In this document: positions 1-11,199 of the stretch, in pieces
Numbering within the stretch: position 1 is the first letter of the stretch
Layout: every line of letters begins with the position of its first letter
Assembly (NCBI GenBank): GCA_028753945.1
Contig: JAPNXP010000014.1
Location: 2,418,001-2,482,000, forward strand
Direction of reading: 5' to 3'
Source of the DNA: Hexactinellida sp. DTS-2022
Taxonomy: Eukaryota; Porifera; Hexactinellida
Length of the DNA stretch: 64,000 bases
Program-made: the position numbers and the translations under genes
Notes under the pieces: model-generated
Databases searched by the model: none
What the model was told of the DNA's origin: nothing
The model's input: only the letters and a program-made list of their open reading frames with translations

Positions 1-1157
1 CTCTTGAGCGAATGAGTGGTGTCGTGACGTTTATCAGGAACTCTCCAAAGAAAATGGGGAGATTCAAGGAAATTCTTGAAGTTTCTAAGCAAGAGAATGA
101 AGCTTCCAACTTCACTCACGACAACCACTCGATACGGCCCCTTTGTCCCACTCGCTGGGTGATGCGCCTGCCCGCGGTAGATGCATTTCTGAGTCACTAT
201 TCTTCAATTATCGATTTCTTAGTCGATATAAAGGAGGATCGAACTGAGCCCGTCAAGAACAGAGGAGAAGCTGATTCATTTCTACGATCTTTAGAGACCT
301 TTCAAAACTATTTCTGCCTACGTGTAGTTCAAAAGATCTTGCAGATTGTACAACCTGTACATGTGATGTGCCAAGGACCAAAGTCGACAGCTGGAGATGT
401 CAGAGGATGGGTTAACACACTGGCTCTCACATTGACGGCGGAAGGATCGAATGTCGAGAACGCTACAGCCCTGTACCACGCCGTAAAACAGCTGACAGTT
501 GAAGAACTACAACTTGACCTTCCAGCTTTGCCTCGTATCGGACGTGCCCGCGGGACGCGCCCTCACCAAACAGCAACACAACATGTGACAGAAGAGCTCA
601 TTGCCACATTTTATGCTGTTCTGTACCAAACAGTCGCGCGAGAGGCAGCAAAAGCACTTTGTGACAGGTATAGTACCAATGATCTAGAGATTGTGGACCT
701 CCTCCGTCGCTCATTGGAAGATTCTGCCATGACTATGGGCGAATTGACAAAAGTGGCCAAGTTCTATGAGACAGATATCTCTCTTGATGCCGTTTGGCAT
801 GAGAGGAATAATTGGTTTAAACGCTGTTCGTTGTTAGGAGACGTACCTTCGATCAAAACTCTTAGGGAAAAGCTGGCAGAGGAGGAAGCTTTGAAGTTCA
901 TGATGCCGAACCTCCATATGTTGTGTGTGATATATGTCTGTCTGCCAGTTTCTACATGTGAAGCTGAGAGGAGCTTTAGTATGCTGAGACGTATCCACAC
1001 ATATCTCAGGAACACACAGACACAAGAGAGGTTAAATCACATCGGCGTGCTGTGTGCACACAGGGACATCGCAAGGACAATGGAACTAAGAGCTTCGATG
1101 AACGAATTCGTGAATTCAACAGCACAAAGAAGAAACATGTTTGGCCCTGCCTGTTAG
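1..1157 (+). CDS. hAT-superfamily transposase, 3' part (truncated by window edge)
   Basis: A frame of 381 codons from the first ATG at 12 to the TAG at 1155-1157 stays open back to base 1, so the gene starts outside the window. The protein resembles the hAT transposases related to ZMYM/THAP-type '52 kDa repressor' proteins. It shows the CPTRW motif near residue 45, followed by a helical insertion, and a C-terminal hAT dimerisation block near residues 305-345 containing LPVSTCEAERSFS and the downstream LRR..TYLRNT segment. The Glu in CEAERSFS is the expected third acidic residue of the RNase H-like fold; the first two would lie upstream of the window. No stop or frameshift is visible in this part, so the copy may be fairly young. 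I did not find the right terminal repeat of this element downstream. It could also be a domesticated host gene, but the setting favours a transposon. Confidence 0.88.
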   Translation, partial: LERMSGVVTFIRNSPKKMGRFKEILEVSKQENEASNFTHDNHSIRPLCPTRWVMRLPAVDAFLSHYSSIIDFLVDIKEDRTEPVKNRGEADSFLRSLETFQNYFCLRVVQKILQIVQPVHVMCQGPKSTAGDVRGWVNTLALTLTAEGSNVENATALYHAVKQLTVEELQLDLPALPRIGRARGTRPHQTATQHVTEELIATFYAVLYQTVAREAAKALCDRYSTNDLEIVDLLRRSLEDSAMTMGELTKVAKFYETDISLDAVWHERNNWFKRCSLLGDVPSIKTLREKLAEEEALKFMMPNLHMLCVIYVCLPVSTCEAERSFSMLRRIHTYLRNTQTQERLNHIGVLCAHRDIARTMELRASMNEFVNSTAQRRNMFGPAC

Positions 1158-1366
1158 CCGACATTATTATATGAATGTACGTATACTATATCATAGATTT
1201 ATAAAGTATTCAAAATATTCAATTTTTGGAGAATATATTTATAGGGTTAATATCTCGCCCGGGGAGAATTTAGTGATTTGGGGAAACTTTTACGCCTATA
1301 TGGTTCTGCTGTGTTGTCCTGATGTTTTCTACATGAAAATCGACAGAAATGTTTGATTGCGGCACA
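1158..1366. other. AT-rich spacer after hAT gene
   Basis: This spacer lies between the hAT stop and the end of the Transib-like relic. No inverted terminus with the usual CAGNGNC start was found here, so the boundary between the two elements is unresolved. Confidence 0.4.
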
Positions 1367-3210
1367 CTATTTATATTTTGGAACTTTGCGAAATTTTAAT
1401 AAAACAGGATCACTTTCACTCAAAAGACGTACAAAGACATCTCTAATGTTTGAATTAAATGAACACTTTCTTGAAAGATGCTCTCGATAGTTTCTAATCA
1501 ACTTATTACAAGCCTCTAAAGCTTCTTCAGAATATTGTTTCATCCCATATCCATCATTGCAGCTTTGAATGAGTTCCACACTATGTGCTAAGAGTTTATT
1601 GAGAGAGGGACTGACATTTACCCACGGAAATTCGACGAAAATAAACTCGTATGTATATTTACAAATGTTGTCCAGTTTATCTGTGTCAATTGCCTGAGCA
1701 CAATTAATGACTCGCAGAATAGCTGAAAGATTGAGATGTATTAGTTTGATTGGTTCTCTTGATTCTAATGGTATTAAAGTTGATACCCATTCAATAAAAT
1801 TATTCTTACCAATGAAACATGATCGAGCAACATCACCAGTTGATGTTGTTCCTCCACTACTCGATACCTGATCTCTCTTTATCCCAGTTTTTTCTAGTAA
1901 GAATTCACGTACAAATTTCATTGAATCCTTAATACGTTTCGATGTGGGGCCCATTTATAAGTTCCAGATTATAAATGGTAGATTACCAACATAAACCATC
2001 GAAATATGCACGTGTACGAGTGTAGAGAGGATGCTGATATTATATCGATATTAGAAATTGGTTCATGGGTTAACCCAAATCTTTCCTTGGAGGGTAAAGA
2101 GAGGAAATCTTCTCTGTCAACTGAATCGAATATGAGCTTAGCATCTGATATGGACCTGTTTATTGGGTAGCCAGCACAGATAAAATCCCAATTTTTTAAT
2201 TGGTCAAAGAGTGTAGTACACAGCTGACAACTGGCCCCACCTGCACCTGATAATGTCGCGGACATTTTGCCATCGAACATTGTTCGTTTTATTTCGACGA
2301 TAATTTGACCACTAGGGAGATGATTATTCCTTCTTTTTCAATTAGTGTAACTTCAGGATTGATATTTGTATCTAAAATGAACTTAACATTCTCTTCATTT
2401 TCTTTCTGGCAAATCAGTGAAATAGGCCTCACTCCAAATGGAGAATTTGGAGTTTCGTTCTCCCACAGTAACTTACCAGAAACATCTTTTAATGACAGTA
2501 ATTTGAAGGAATTTGGATGTAATTTTTGGTATTGAAAGTTTGACTACCATGTTGTTGGTTATATATTTAATGAGAGCCTGATCCATCTAGTCCATGAGAT
2601 ACTTTGAGTCTTAGTGGATAAACAAACTTATCACTTTCATTAATAGACTCCAACAAACGTACAAATGTGTGGTGTAATAACACTCTGTATGAGATGGCAA
2701 TCCCTATACTATGTTCATCAACATGAATAGATATGAATCACTAGATAGCACAATTTGTGATCGATATTCAAAAATTTCATTGTATGTAGGGAAAACAAAG
2801 TTCTCAGTTTTACAAAGCAGACGAAGCTCATTGTATTTCCGTTACCTATTTGAAGGTGATCAATAAGAAAAACAGACTTGGGTAAAGGCATATGTGACAA
2901 AGGTTTGGAGAAGGTACCGGAACGAATGATTTCTTTACAGACTATTGGAACTTTCTTATCACAAAGCTCGTTTGATATCAGTTGCAATACGTAACTAGCT
3001 ATAGTTTTCTTGTCAGTTTCTTCTTTGGTGGCTATAATATCAATTAGGTTTAGTAGTGAATAAAATCAAGTTCTTAAATCTTTCGTGTAAGTTCTGAGAG
3101 AAGTTTTTTGTTTTAGTGAGACAAATGGATTTTTTGGATTGTATTATCTTGAAGTAAATGATTAACTGGTCATCTTATTTTTGTCTCCACTCTTCGCATA
3201 AGCCATATTT
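1367..3210 (-). pseudogene. Transib/RAG1-superfamily transposase relic, copy 1
   Basis: Read on the minus strand in several frames, this stretch follows the RAG1-core/Transib fold. In order it holds a degraded N-terminal part (about 3210-2600), LDGSGSH with the first catalytic Asp codon at 2585-2587, a W-N-x-x-PNSPF block near 2450, MFDGK with the second Asp codon at 2272-2274, a CQLC zinc half-site, RFGLTHEPISNIDI followed by SLHSYTC near 2040-2100, and near the C terminus SEEALEACNKLIR, the counterpart of the RAG1 segment carrying the third acidic residue. The last 195 codons (1367-1954) are open. Frameshifts and a stop lie after DGSGSH, and another break lies near 1955-1968. In the second zinc half-site the copy has SLNKLLAHS where copy 2 has TLHKLLAHS, so one His ligand is lost. 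No terminal repeats or target duplication were found. The family assignment rests on recognised motifs, not on a search. Confidence 0.75.
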
Positions 3211-3407
3211 CACAATATTAATCAATAATGTATCCACTTATTTTATAGCAGCTTATTTCATTTATCTTTATGTAGCTGTATTACCCGAAGTATTTTATTT
3301 GTAATTTATTTTTGCATTAAATCTCCTTCATTTTGTTCAATCAGAAAAACTAATTATTTAATAAATCTGCTGACATTTGCGGGTAATTATTCCAGTTTAC
3401 ACTATAC

Positions 3408-3455
3408 TAGCTCGCTTCCCTTTCTAGGTCGCGCCACCAAAAACTAATTGTATTT
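3408..3455 (-). repeat. Possible Helitron-type 3' end fragment
   Basis: Read on the minus strand, a GC-rich stretch (GGCGCGACC...GCGAGCTAGT) ends in CTAG, a pattern common at Helitron 3' ends. A similar scrap lies near 35690-35740. Both are short and the assignment is weak. Confidence 0.25.
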
Positions 3456-3558
3456 ATAGATACAGTAGATCCGCTTAATATCAAACCGCTTGAAAGAATT
3501 AGCCCTTTATTATCATAAAAAAGTTCAAATCCGAAACATTTTTTATACTTCTTATACT

Positions 3559-3672
3559 AAAAATCCAAAATTGCAGCTGTGCCGACGCATTTCCCTTTGG
3601 TGGCCACCGTTTGGGTTAGTGATAGTGCCTCCAAGGAAAATACTGTCGCCACAGCTGCAATTTTGGATTTTT
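3559..3672. repeat. Small palindromic MITE, copy 1
   Basis: The arms start AAAAATCCAAAATTGCAGCT and are mirrored at the other end, separated by a short loop. The second copy is at 10062-10189 with the same GCAGCCTGTGCCGAC arms. Both are AT-flanked hairpins of 110-130 bp. No certain target duplication was seen. Confidence 0.6.
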
Positions 3673-3913
3673 TTCGCAATGTCATAATCACTATAAAGGT
3701 GTTAAATTATTTCAGAAGGCAGCGACCCTTTGTGAGTTGGAAGTTTCGTTTTAGCTCACTTCATTTCCGAGTTATTCACGTTTAAGTCAAATGTAATTGG
3801 TGATGAGTTAGCAATTTTTAAATGCGTATTGGGTGTTCACACAACACCAATCTACCCATTCGAAATATATAATTCACAAAATTGTAAAACACATTTTTTA
3901 ACTATGTCATCAT

Positions 3914-4314
3914 CAGGGTTGTTTGATTTAAATCAAGTGATTTAAATCATGATTTAAATCAATGATTTTTATTAATTAAAATCATGATTTAAATCAAAAA
4001 TCTGATTTAAATCAAAGAAGTCTGATTTAAATCAAAAAGTCGGACTTTTTGATTTAAATCAAGACTTTTTTGATTTAAATCAGATTTTTTATGTCTATTG
4101 TTTTTTGCGAAAAGAAAAGAAATACATTGATAATGAGTCAAATTAAATTGATAATGAGTCAATAACAATGTAATTAATCTATTAGCCAAAGAATATACGC
4201 CAGTGTGATATAGATTGCAAAAAAAAAACAATTAAAATCAAAAAATCTGATTTAAATCAAAAAAATCGAATTTTTTTGATTTTTTTAAAAAAATCATGAT
4301 TTTTATCAACCCTG
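3914..4314. mobile_element. hAT MITE with TTTAAATCA repeats
   Basis: The termini are CAGGGTTGTTTGATTTAAAT and its complement ending TTTATCAACCCTG. The interior is largely repeats of the palindromic word TGATTTAAATCA at both ends around an AT-rich core. Flanks read GTCATCAT on the left and ACTCATCATC on the right, so the 8-bp duplication is only approximate. No coding capacity. Confidence 0.75.
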
Positions 4315-5617
4315 ACTCATCATCATCTCAAGGTGTCAAGACCCACCTGTATAGGTGGTACGTGGCATAAGGACCAATTGATAAATTGAAAGTTTGTTTC
4401 TATCTTGTATCATCTCTGAGATAATGAAATTTAGCTAATTAGTTTAATTATTAATTATTTAACACCATTATTATGAACAGCAAAATAAATTAAGTTCAAT
4501 TATTTGCAATATTTATTAATCTAAATTGAATTTAACTTTCATATTTGAATTCTTTTTCAATTATATTCCTTTTAATTCTGAGTTTCTGACTAATCCTAAT
4601 CATTATGATAAATACATTCAGAGTATGGGATTATGTATAAGATTATTTATTATCTGAATTTATTTTACAGAGCCCCCTATATTATAGAAGTCTCTGGTTC
4701 TACGTACTTCAAGTTAATTGCCGCTATGCGGCCCTACTCCTCACTAAACCATTGATGATCGAGTTAGTAAAACATCCCCTCCTACCATTTCCATACTTTT
4801 AACTTGTTTACCTATAATACCCGTTGAAAGCAAAGTTCTGGGTTAAACAACATCAATAATATCCATTATATAATTTATAAATGCGAAATTTATAATCCAC
4901 ATACATGTTTATCTATTATAACATTTGGAAGTTAGTTTATATCTCGTATATAAATGCAGTTTCTATTTTTTAATACAATCTGGACAAACAATCACAACAG
5001 TGGCACACACACACAAAAAACAATCGAGTTTTAATAATATAGATTCATCAATAGTTTTCTTAAAATACTTTCTTCTGAATCTTCCTGCCTAAAATATTTT
5101 TGTCGCTTAAACTGAAATAAATCCTAAATACATTCAAAAATTGAAATAAACAGTATAACTTCATTAGTACGAACACGAATAATGCGAATTTCCGAATACT
5201 ATCAACACAATTTTTGGACCATTCAAAGAATCTTCAATTCGAATGACACCGGTTTGAACCAATTTGTTATCAGGAAAGTGCGAATAGACTAGGGCAAAAT
5301 AGCCAAAATAGTAGACACGAAAAGTGAGTATTTGATTTATACAGTGCTAACTAACTTTAAATTATTTTGAAATACGTATAAATTTACTAAAATGGTTAAA
5401 TAATTAGTACCAACTAAACCGAAGTACTTACTGTCAATTGAAGTTTAATCAATGTTTAATGCTGATATTCGTAATCAGCATAAGATTTCCAGTCATTATA
5501 GAGGGAATTCCTTGACAATGCTGGAATGTGACACATTCCATTCTCAAATTTTATTTCTATTCTATCAAGTGACCCCTCTCTTTACCCACAGTAATTTGAG
5601 AATAACTATGCTTTTAT
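4315..5617. other. AT-rich intergenic stretch
   Basis: No gene was recognised. About 4325-4430 shares a segment (CAAGGTGTCAAGA, GGACCAATTGATAAAT, AAGTTTGTTTCTATC) with the reverse complement of 9960-10050, so both belong to a dispersed repeat. About 5155-5290 looks like a pogo/Tigger terminal fragment (TTCATTAGTACGAACACG), matching the terminus at 27200-27297. Confidence 0.5.
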
Positions 5618-6029
5618 TAGTGATGTGCTCCGTTACTCAGTAACTGAGTAATGGTAGCGAAAAAAGTAACGGTAACGGGCATCGACAAGTAACGGTAACG
5701 GAAAAAAGTAACTGTAACGGCATCCGTACTTTTAACTAGTTAGTAGTTACCGTTAACTTTAATCAGTTGCTCTTAGCATACAAAAACACCGTTTCCTTTA
5801 CTACGTAAAACTTATTCCATTTCTTTACTCTGTTAATTTTAATGAGTTGCCGTTACATAATTACATTAAGGAAACGGTAACTGATTAAAGGTAAACTGAG
5901 TAACAGTAACGGGAGCAAAAATTAACGGTAACGGAGTAACGGTAACAGAACAATTAAAGTAGCGGTAACGGGAGATATATAGTAACGGTAACGGAGTAAC
6001 GGAAGATTTAGTAACGGAGCACATCACTG
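5618..6029. mobile_element. hAT-like MITE filled with GTAACG repeats
   Basis: The termini TAGTGATGTGCTCCGTTAC and its complement ending GGAGCACATCACTG enclose irregular copies of GTAACGGTAACG, the complement of the subterminal CCGTTAC. Flanks GCTTTTAT and GCGTATAT agree at six of eight positions, consistent with a decayed 8-bp duplication. No coding capacity. Confidence 0.7.
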
Positions 6030-6164
6030 GCGTATATAAACACTCTACGAAGTCATTTAACAAGTATTCGCGAGAGTGGGCTTTTCTCCGACTCTTTCAG
6101 ACAACCTTTGGACAAGAATTTTATATATCTTTAGAAAATCTAAAAATTTCGCGATGCCTCCACA

Positions 6165-7244
6165 CATGGCCTACTTAATATACGGCTATATTTGTCGCCG
6201 AGAAGGCCATAAAACAAAGAGGCCAGTTTCTAATTTTCAAAATGGAGAATTGATATTTATTCGAATAATTAGCAATGATAGAGCTGAAAAGTGTATTATA
6301 ACTATATAGGAATATGGTATCCAGGTATACATAGCACCCTCCAGAATTGTGATATGTCATCATTTGATGACGTTATGGTAATTTTTGTTTCGAATTATCT
6401 TGTTTTTCTAGCATACTTTTTACATAGTTCAACGCGTTATAAATGTTCAAAATTGGAACATGGTTATACCCAGAAGTAGTAGAATAAAATATATCGAAAT
6501 TATAAATGGAATGTTGACACATTCCTCGGTTGACATGGAAAATAAATATGTCCTAAATGTGCCATAACTCAAAAACTATGAATGTTATGTAAACTAGACT
6601 GTTACTGATCTGTCCGGAATAGGTAACTTCCTATTCATCAATAATACTTTTTATATGCCTAACTTCAATAATCTTTGAGATAGTGAGTCATTACCTAATA
6701 ATGAATTAAGTGTTAATTATCTCATTATCTCAAAGATTATTGAAGTTAGGCATATAATATGTATTATCGATGAATAGGAAGTTACCTATTCCGGACAGAT
6801 CAGTACCAGTCTAGTTTACATAACATTCATAGTTTTTGAGTTATGGCACATTTTAGGAAATATACATTTTCCATGTCAACCGAGGAATGTGTCAACATTC
6901 CATTTATAATTTCGATATATTTTATTCTACTACTTCTGGGTATAACCATGTTCCAATTTTGAACATTTATAACGCGTTGAACTATGTAAAAAGTATGCTA
7001 GAAAAACAAGATAATTCGAAACTAAAATTACCATAACGTCATCAGATGATGACATATCACAATTCTGGAGGATGCTATGTATACCTGGATACCATATTCC
7101 TATATAGTTATAATACACTTTTCAGCTCTATCATTGCTAATTATTCGAATAAATATCAATTCTCCATTTTGAATTTTAGAAACTGACCTCTTTGTTTTAT
7201 GGCCTTCTCGGCGACATATATAGCCGTATATTAAGTAGGCCATG
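6165..7244. mobile_element. Long fold-back element F1 (7-bp duplication)
   Basis: Two arms of roughly 520 bp form an almost perfect inverted repeat around a short AT-rich loop near 6690-6730. Termini are CATGGCCTACTTAATATACG on both sides. The flanks are an exact 7-bp duplication, CTCCACA (6158-6164 and 7245-7251). The arms contain GAATGTTGACACATTCC and ACGCGTT blocks shared with the elements at 29807 and 32275. The short open frames in the two arms are mirror images and are not genes. A transcript would fold into a very long hairpin. Confidence 0.88.
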
Positions 7245-7463
7245 CTCCACATCATTAACTTTTTATAATATATTTATCTATTTCTGAGCCAATTCTCATG
7301 CTTGCAAAAATTGTACAATTTTATTGTTATGCTGCCCCACTATCTCTATGTTTTGCCTAAATGAATATGGGCTATGAAGTTATAACCCAGCTATAACCCA
7401 GCCTAAGTCCCACAAAAGTGGTTTTTGCCCAGCCTGGCTTTAACCTGGATTAAACCTGCCATC

Positions 7464-7737
7464 CAGGGTTGTCAACTTTTTGTAAGCACAAAGCGTGATA
7501 TTTTGTCCCTTTTTGAAAAAAAAAGCGTGATATTTGACTATAAAGCGTGGAAAACAATTTTCCACTTCAAAAAGCAGTATATTGAGGGTATTGTTTTGCT
7601 CCACCCCTTAATTTTATGCTACTTTCTCAGGCGCGGGACGTCCTTTCTAACGTGGGGTTTTGAATGTAAGCGTGAGATCGTGATATTTTAAAAAAAGCGT
7701 GAGATTCACGCCTAAAGCGTGATAGTTGGCAACCCTG
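7464..7737. mobile_element. hAT MITE (AAAGCGTGATATTT type)
   Basis: The termini are CAGGGTTGTCAACTTT and the complement ending AGTTGGCAACCCTG. They are flanked by an exact 8-bp duplication, CTGCCATC (7456-7463 and 7738-7745). The interior repeats AAAGCGTGATATTT-like units. No coding capacity. Confidence 0.9.
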
Positions 7738-7745
7738 CTGCCATC

Positions 7746-8551
7746 CCTGATAAAAATGCATTGCAATTATGTTTTAGATACTTTTATTCATTGGTAGCAT
7801 TACATTTATACATGTAACTAATTGATTAGCATTGACACTAGTAATTCCAGATTTTGTTATTAATTATACAGAGATTATACGACATGAATATTAATCCTTG
7901 ATTTATTTAGTGAGCAAAGTTACTGTCGTCAATGTTCTGAATATTTATAATTGTTCCTATTTATATAGGCTGTAAATTTAATAAAATATTGTCCCCGAAA
8001 CCCCGCAAAGGAAGACAAAGCACTATCTATGAGGGCAATATTTTTATAATTATTTAATTTAGCTGTTTATAAATATTTAGTAAATCAGATTATTTATGGT
8101 ATACTCGATGATACTCAAGATATTCATTTTTTACCTCACATCTTTAATTTAGGGGAAGCAACAGCGGCTTATAGGTACCTTTTTAAATTTCTGTATATGA
8201 TCCTTTAACATTGAGACGTATTTAATGAGATCCTTGATTTATTGTAGTCAACTATGCTATTACAAACTATCTCGGGATCCTAAAAATATTGGAATAAGCG
8301 ATAATGGTACTCAGTAACCATTTGCCGTCTTTATTTTCAATGTAATATATTATTTCCCAAGGAAATGACTGCTTTATTTATAATTACCATGTTTATATTT
8401 ATTGTCAATAATCATGCGTAGAATACTTAATGAAATTGTAAGAGATTGTCTTAAAATTATTTTGATTAATCATTTTTAATCATGCCATTCAATTTGCAGC
8501 TATCTATAACCTATAAGTCACTGATGCTTCATGAGTAGGTATTGCATCTGA
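7746..8551. other. AT-rich stretch without recognised gene
   Basis: No frame longer than about 60 codons, no terminal repeats and no conserved protein motif were seen here. Confidence 0.4.
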
Positions 8552-8685
8552 TAGGGATGGGACTTATGCGAATTTTCCGGATGCGTATGCGGATGTCAAA
8601 GATTTTAGCTCCGCGGATTCGGATGCGGATCGCAACTCAAACCTATTGGCATTCATTTTTACAATTGTACTATATTTAGTATAAT

Positions 8686-9211
8686 CAGGGCCGCCAAAAG
8701 GTTGGGGGACAGGGGGGACAGTTGCCCCGGGGCCCGTGGGTCTAGGGGCCCCCGTGAAATTCCTAAACAAAGTTATTAGTTTAAGAATGTAAGTATAATG
8801 TTACCGCCAAATGCTGCCCTCAAATAATATAATTGAATGAAATATAGTTAACTCAAACTTTAAATAGATAAGGACGTGTAAGATGAACATTTGGGTATGG
8901 GAAAGGTTCCATAGGGGCCTCTCAATGGAAAATTGTCCCCGAAAAAATTAGTCCTATGTTGATTCCCGGACCAATTTTTTCGGGAAAATTTGTCCAGGAT
9001 CAATTTTTCGCGGCCCAATTTTCCAGTGACAGGCTTATTCATAAAGTTTTTGGTCCTAATATGGCGAAAATTCCATAGGCAACTATTCTACTAAATACAA
9101 ACCTCGGAGGGACCAATTTTCATGAAAATTTTGGTCCCCCCGTACCAATTTTTCGCGACAGTCCCATCATTATTGTTTGTCCTGGGCCCCGCTAACCTCT
9201 CGGCGCCCCTC
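8686..9211. mobile_element. hAT MITE, G/C-rich ends
   Basis: The termini CAGGGCCGCCAAAAGGTTGG and GAGGGGCGCCGAGAGGTTAG (complement) are flanked by an exact 8-bp duplication, AGTATAAT (8678-8685 and 9212-9219). The interior repeats GGACCAATTTTTCGCG-like blocks. Short minus-strand frames here are incidental. Confidence 0.88.
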
Positions 9212-10061
9212 AGTATAATTATTTATGAACATAATCGTACAAAATATTGGCTATAAACTTGTGTAAAGTACTCCTAATGTATCAATTTTACTGTGCCGAC
9301 TATACTATACTATAGTGGCCCAGGATTGATCTTACTGCCTTTATTTTTATTTTATTTTCTCCGTAGACGGTGCCCTGGCCAGAGCTTTATAGTTGATGGG
9401 CTTAAACTTGGCATGTAGGTGCGATGGGACCGTCTTATTTGCACCTGGGCTTACGATTTTTGATTAAGAATTTTTGCACACATCTTTAACACCTTTCAAA
9501 ATTTGTCTGGTCCTTAACTAAAAAAATGTTTTACTAAACCCCCAAATTTTATTCACATTTGGATTCACCATAAAATTCTGCGTCTGATGGGCGTAGAAAT
9601 TTTTTTATGATGGCTTTAATTTCTGCCATAAATGGGGGTTGAAATTTCTTTGTTTACTCACACTCCAATTTGAATAAAACTGTTAAATCCAATTCCATTG
9701 TTTAAACTTGCGATACTAATTATTTTGATTTAACTTGTTAAATCTTTCGTTATTGTTTCAACTTGCGATAATTAAATTGATTCAACTTATAAATTCCAGC
9801 TGGCTTCTATTTAATTATAGTATTACTATACGATGGATAAAATAATATATGAAATTTGTTGACTTTACTTAACTCACCGTGAATAACATGGCAAAATACA
9901 TAACTAATAATATAATCTTTTATCAATTCATAATGAATGAATGGCATTAAACTCAAGATGGTTTATGATAGAAACAAACTTCAAATTTATCTACTGTTCC
10001 TTGTGACTCGGACCAATTAACAAATGGTTCTTGACACCTTGAGGCGTTGATGACTGGGCGA

Positions 10062-10189
10062 AAAAAGATCTAAAATTGCAGCCTGTGCCGACAGCATGTT
10101 CCTTTGGAGGCACTATCAATAAACCACCAACAAAATATTGTGCCACCAAAGGAACATGCGTCGGCACAGGCTGCAATTTTGGCTTTTTA
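10062..10189. repeat. Small palindromic MITE, copy 2
   Basis: The inverted arms (AAAATTGCAGCCTGTGCCGA and the complement) are about 45 bp, separated by a short loop. It is related to 3559-3672. The 61-codon minus-strand frame across it comes from the palindrome and is not a gene. Confidence 0.6.
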
Positions 10190-10510
10190 ATAAGTCTTGT
10201 GTTTAGAGCATTATTTTAATTATTTGGGCAAACTAGTACAACTTGAAAATTATTAATATGGTTGAATAACAAAATTATGCCCCCTAGACAATTAGGGTAG
10301 TGGACTATTAGATAAGTAGAGAAGTGGACTATTAGAGATAACTGATTGTAAGTGGGAGGGACAGATCTGAAATTAATTAACTCTGCGGACGCAGATGTTA
10401 TGCAAATGCGAGATTTATTACTTCCGCGAATTTGGATTTAAAGGCGGAGTTTATAAATCTTGCGCAGCTCTGCGGATACGGATGCGGATGCGGAGCTCTT
10501 TCCACCCCTA

Positions 10511-11029
10511 TCATCTGCTACCAAAATGCCTATTTCCGTTAACATTTCATTTAAAGCCACTGTGTCCATTATGTAATTGTAGCTCTACAATATGTACATA
10601 TACGCTAAACATCATAACAATGTAAAACAGGCGTTGATTTTCCATTCTTATTGAAAAGAAATATGTTTGTCCTGTTAGAAGCATTTAGAACTAAATTGTC
10701 TTAATATTTAATCATCGATTTCTCTATTTGATATTAACTACGTATATTCATTTTATTACGTTGTCATTTTATTAAGTCACGAATAGCTGTTTTCTTTCTT
10801 TATTTTTCCGTATTTGTAAATGAAAAACGATAATACTTTGTGAATTTTATCATTGTCTAAGTCTATAAGTAGAATCATGTATAAGTGAGCACATGCATCT
10901 AATAAATAATTTTCTATACATTCAAAAACTACGGAAACTAAATGAAATTTAATAACAATCAATTTATGGTAATCTGGTCACAGGTGACAACTTAAAAGAG
11001 TTCACATGTGGTAAATACTGTAATGGGGT
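10511..11029. other. Stretch without recognised gene
   Basis: AT-rich; I see no conserved frame, terminal repeat or RNA gene. Confidence 0.4.
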
Positions 11030-11199
11030 GTAGGAAATGGAAGGTTTACGAACGAACTTTTTGAACTTGAACTGAACCAACTGACGCACCACTTTTATGG
11101 ATTTACATTAAACGAACGCTAACGGCAGAATTCAATGCGTCTATTTGAGATAAACTGAATTGGGTTTATTCAGTCCGTTCGTAAACATTTCATTCCCTG
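11030..11199. mobile_element. Short hAT-like MITE, GAACGAAC family
   Basis: The left part reads GAAATGGAAGGTTTACGAAC and the right end reads GTTCGTAAACATTTCATTCC CTG. This is the same terminus as the longer copy at 41525-42099. The right terminus is well preserved, the left less so, and no clear duplication is seen. Confidence 0.6.

Larger units (their letters stand above)
8552..10510. mobile_element. Probable large MITE-like element with GGATGCGGATGCGG ends
   Basis: The left end (TAGGGATGGGACTTATGCGA) and the right end near 10510 (complement TAGGGGTGGAAAGAGC) are related, and both are followed inward by runs of GCGGATGCGGAT. The flanks share CATCTG. The element contains the nested hAT MITE at 8686-9211 and the palindrome at 10062-10189. 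It is non-coding as far as I can see. Boundaries are approximate. Confidence 0.45.

Noticed and set aside
3914-4314. TGATTTAAATCA repeats as an origin or centromeric satellite
   Set aside because: The tract is short and bounded by hAT-like termini, so a MITE explains it.
4990-5020. CACA-rich motif near ACAGTGGCACACACACA as a recombination signal (RSS) next to the RAG1-like relic
   Set aside because: It is low-complexity CA repeat without a proper heptamer-spacer-nonamer and lies 1.8 kb from the relic.
5640-6010. CRISPR-like array of short GTAACGG repeats
   Set aside because: Units are irregular, without constant spacers, and bounded by inverted hAT-type termini in a eukaryotic sequence.
6291-7118. 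Two 62-codon frames with almost the same protein on opposite strands
   Set aside because: They are the two arms of the fold-back element F1; the similarity is a consequence of the inverted repeat.
8160-8182. Possible micro-exon GGGAAGCAACAGCGGCTTATAG between AG and GT
   Set aside because: 22 bases are too few to support an exon and no adjoining exon with matching phase was found.
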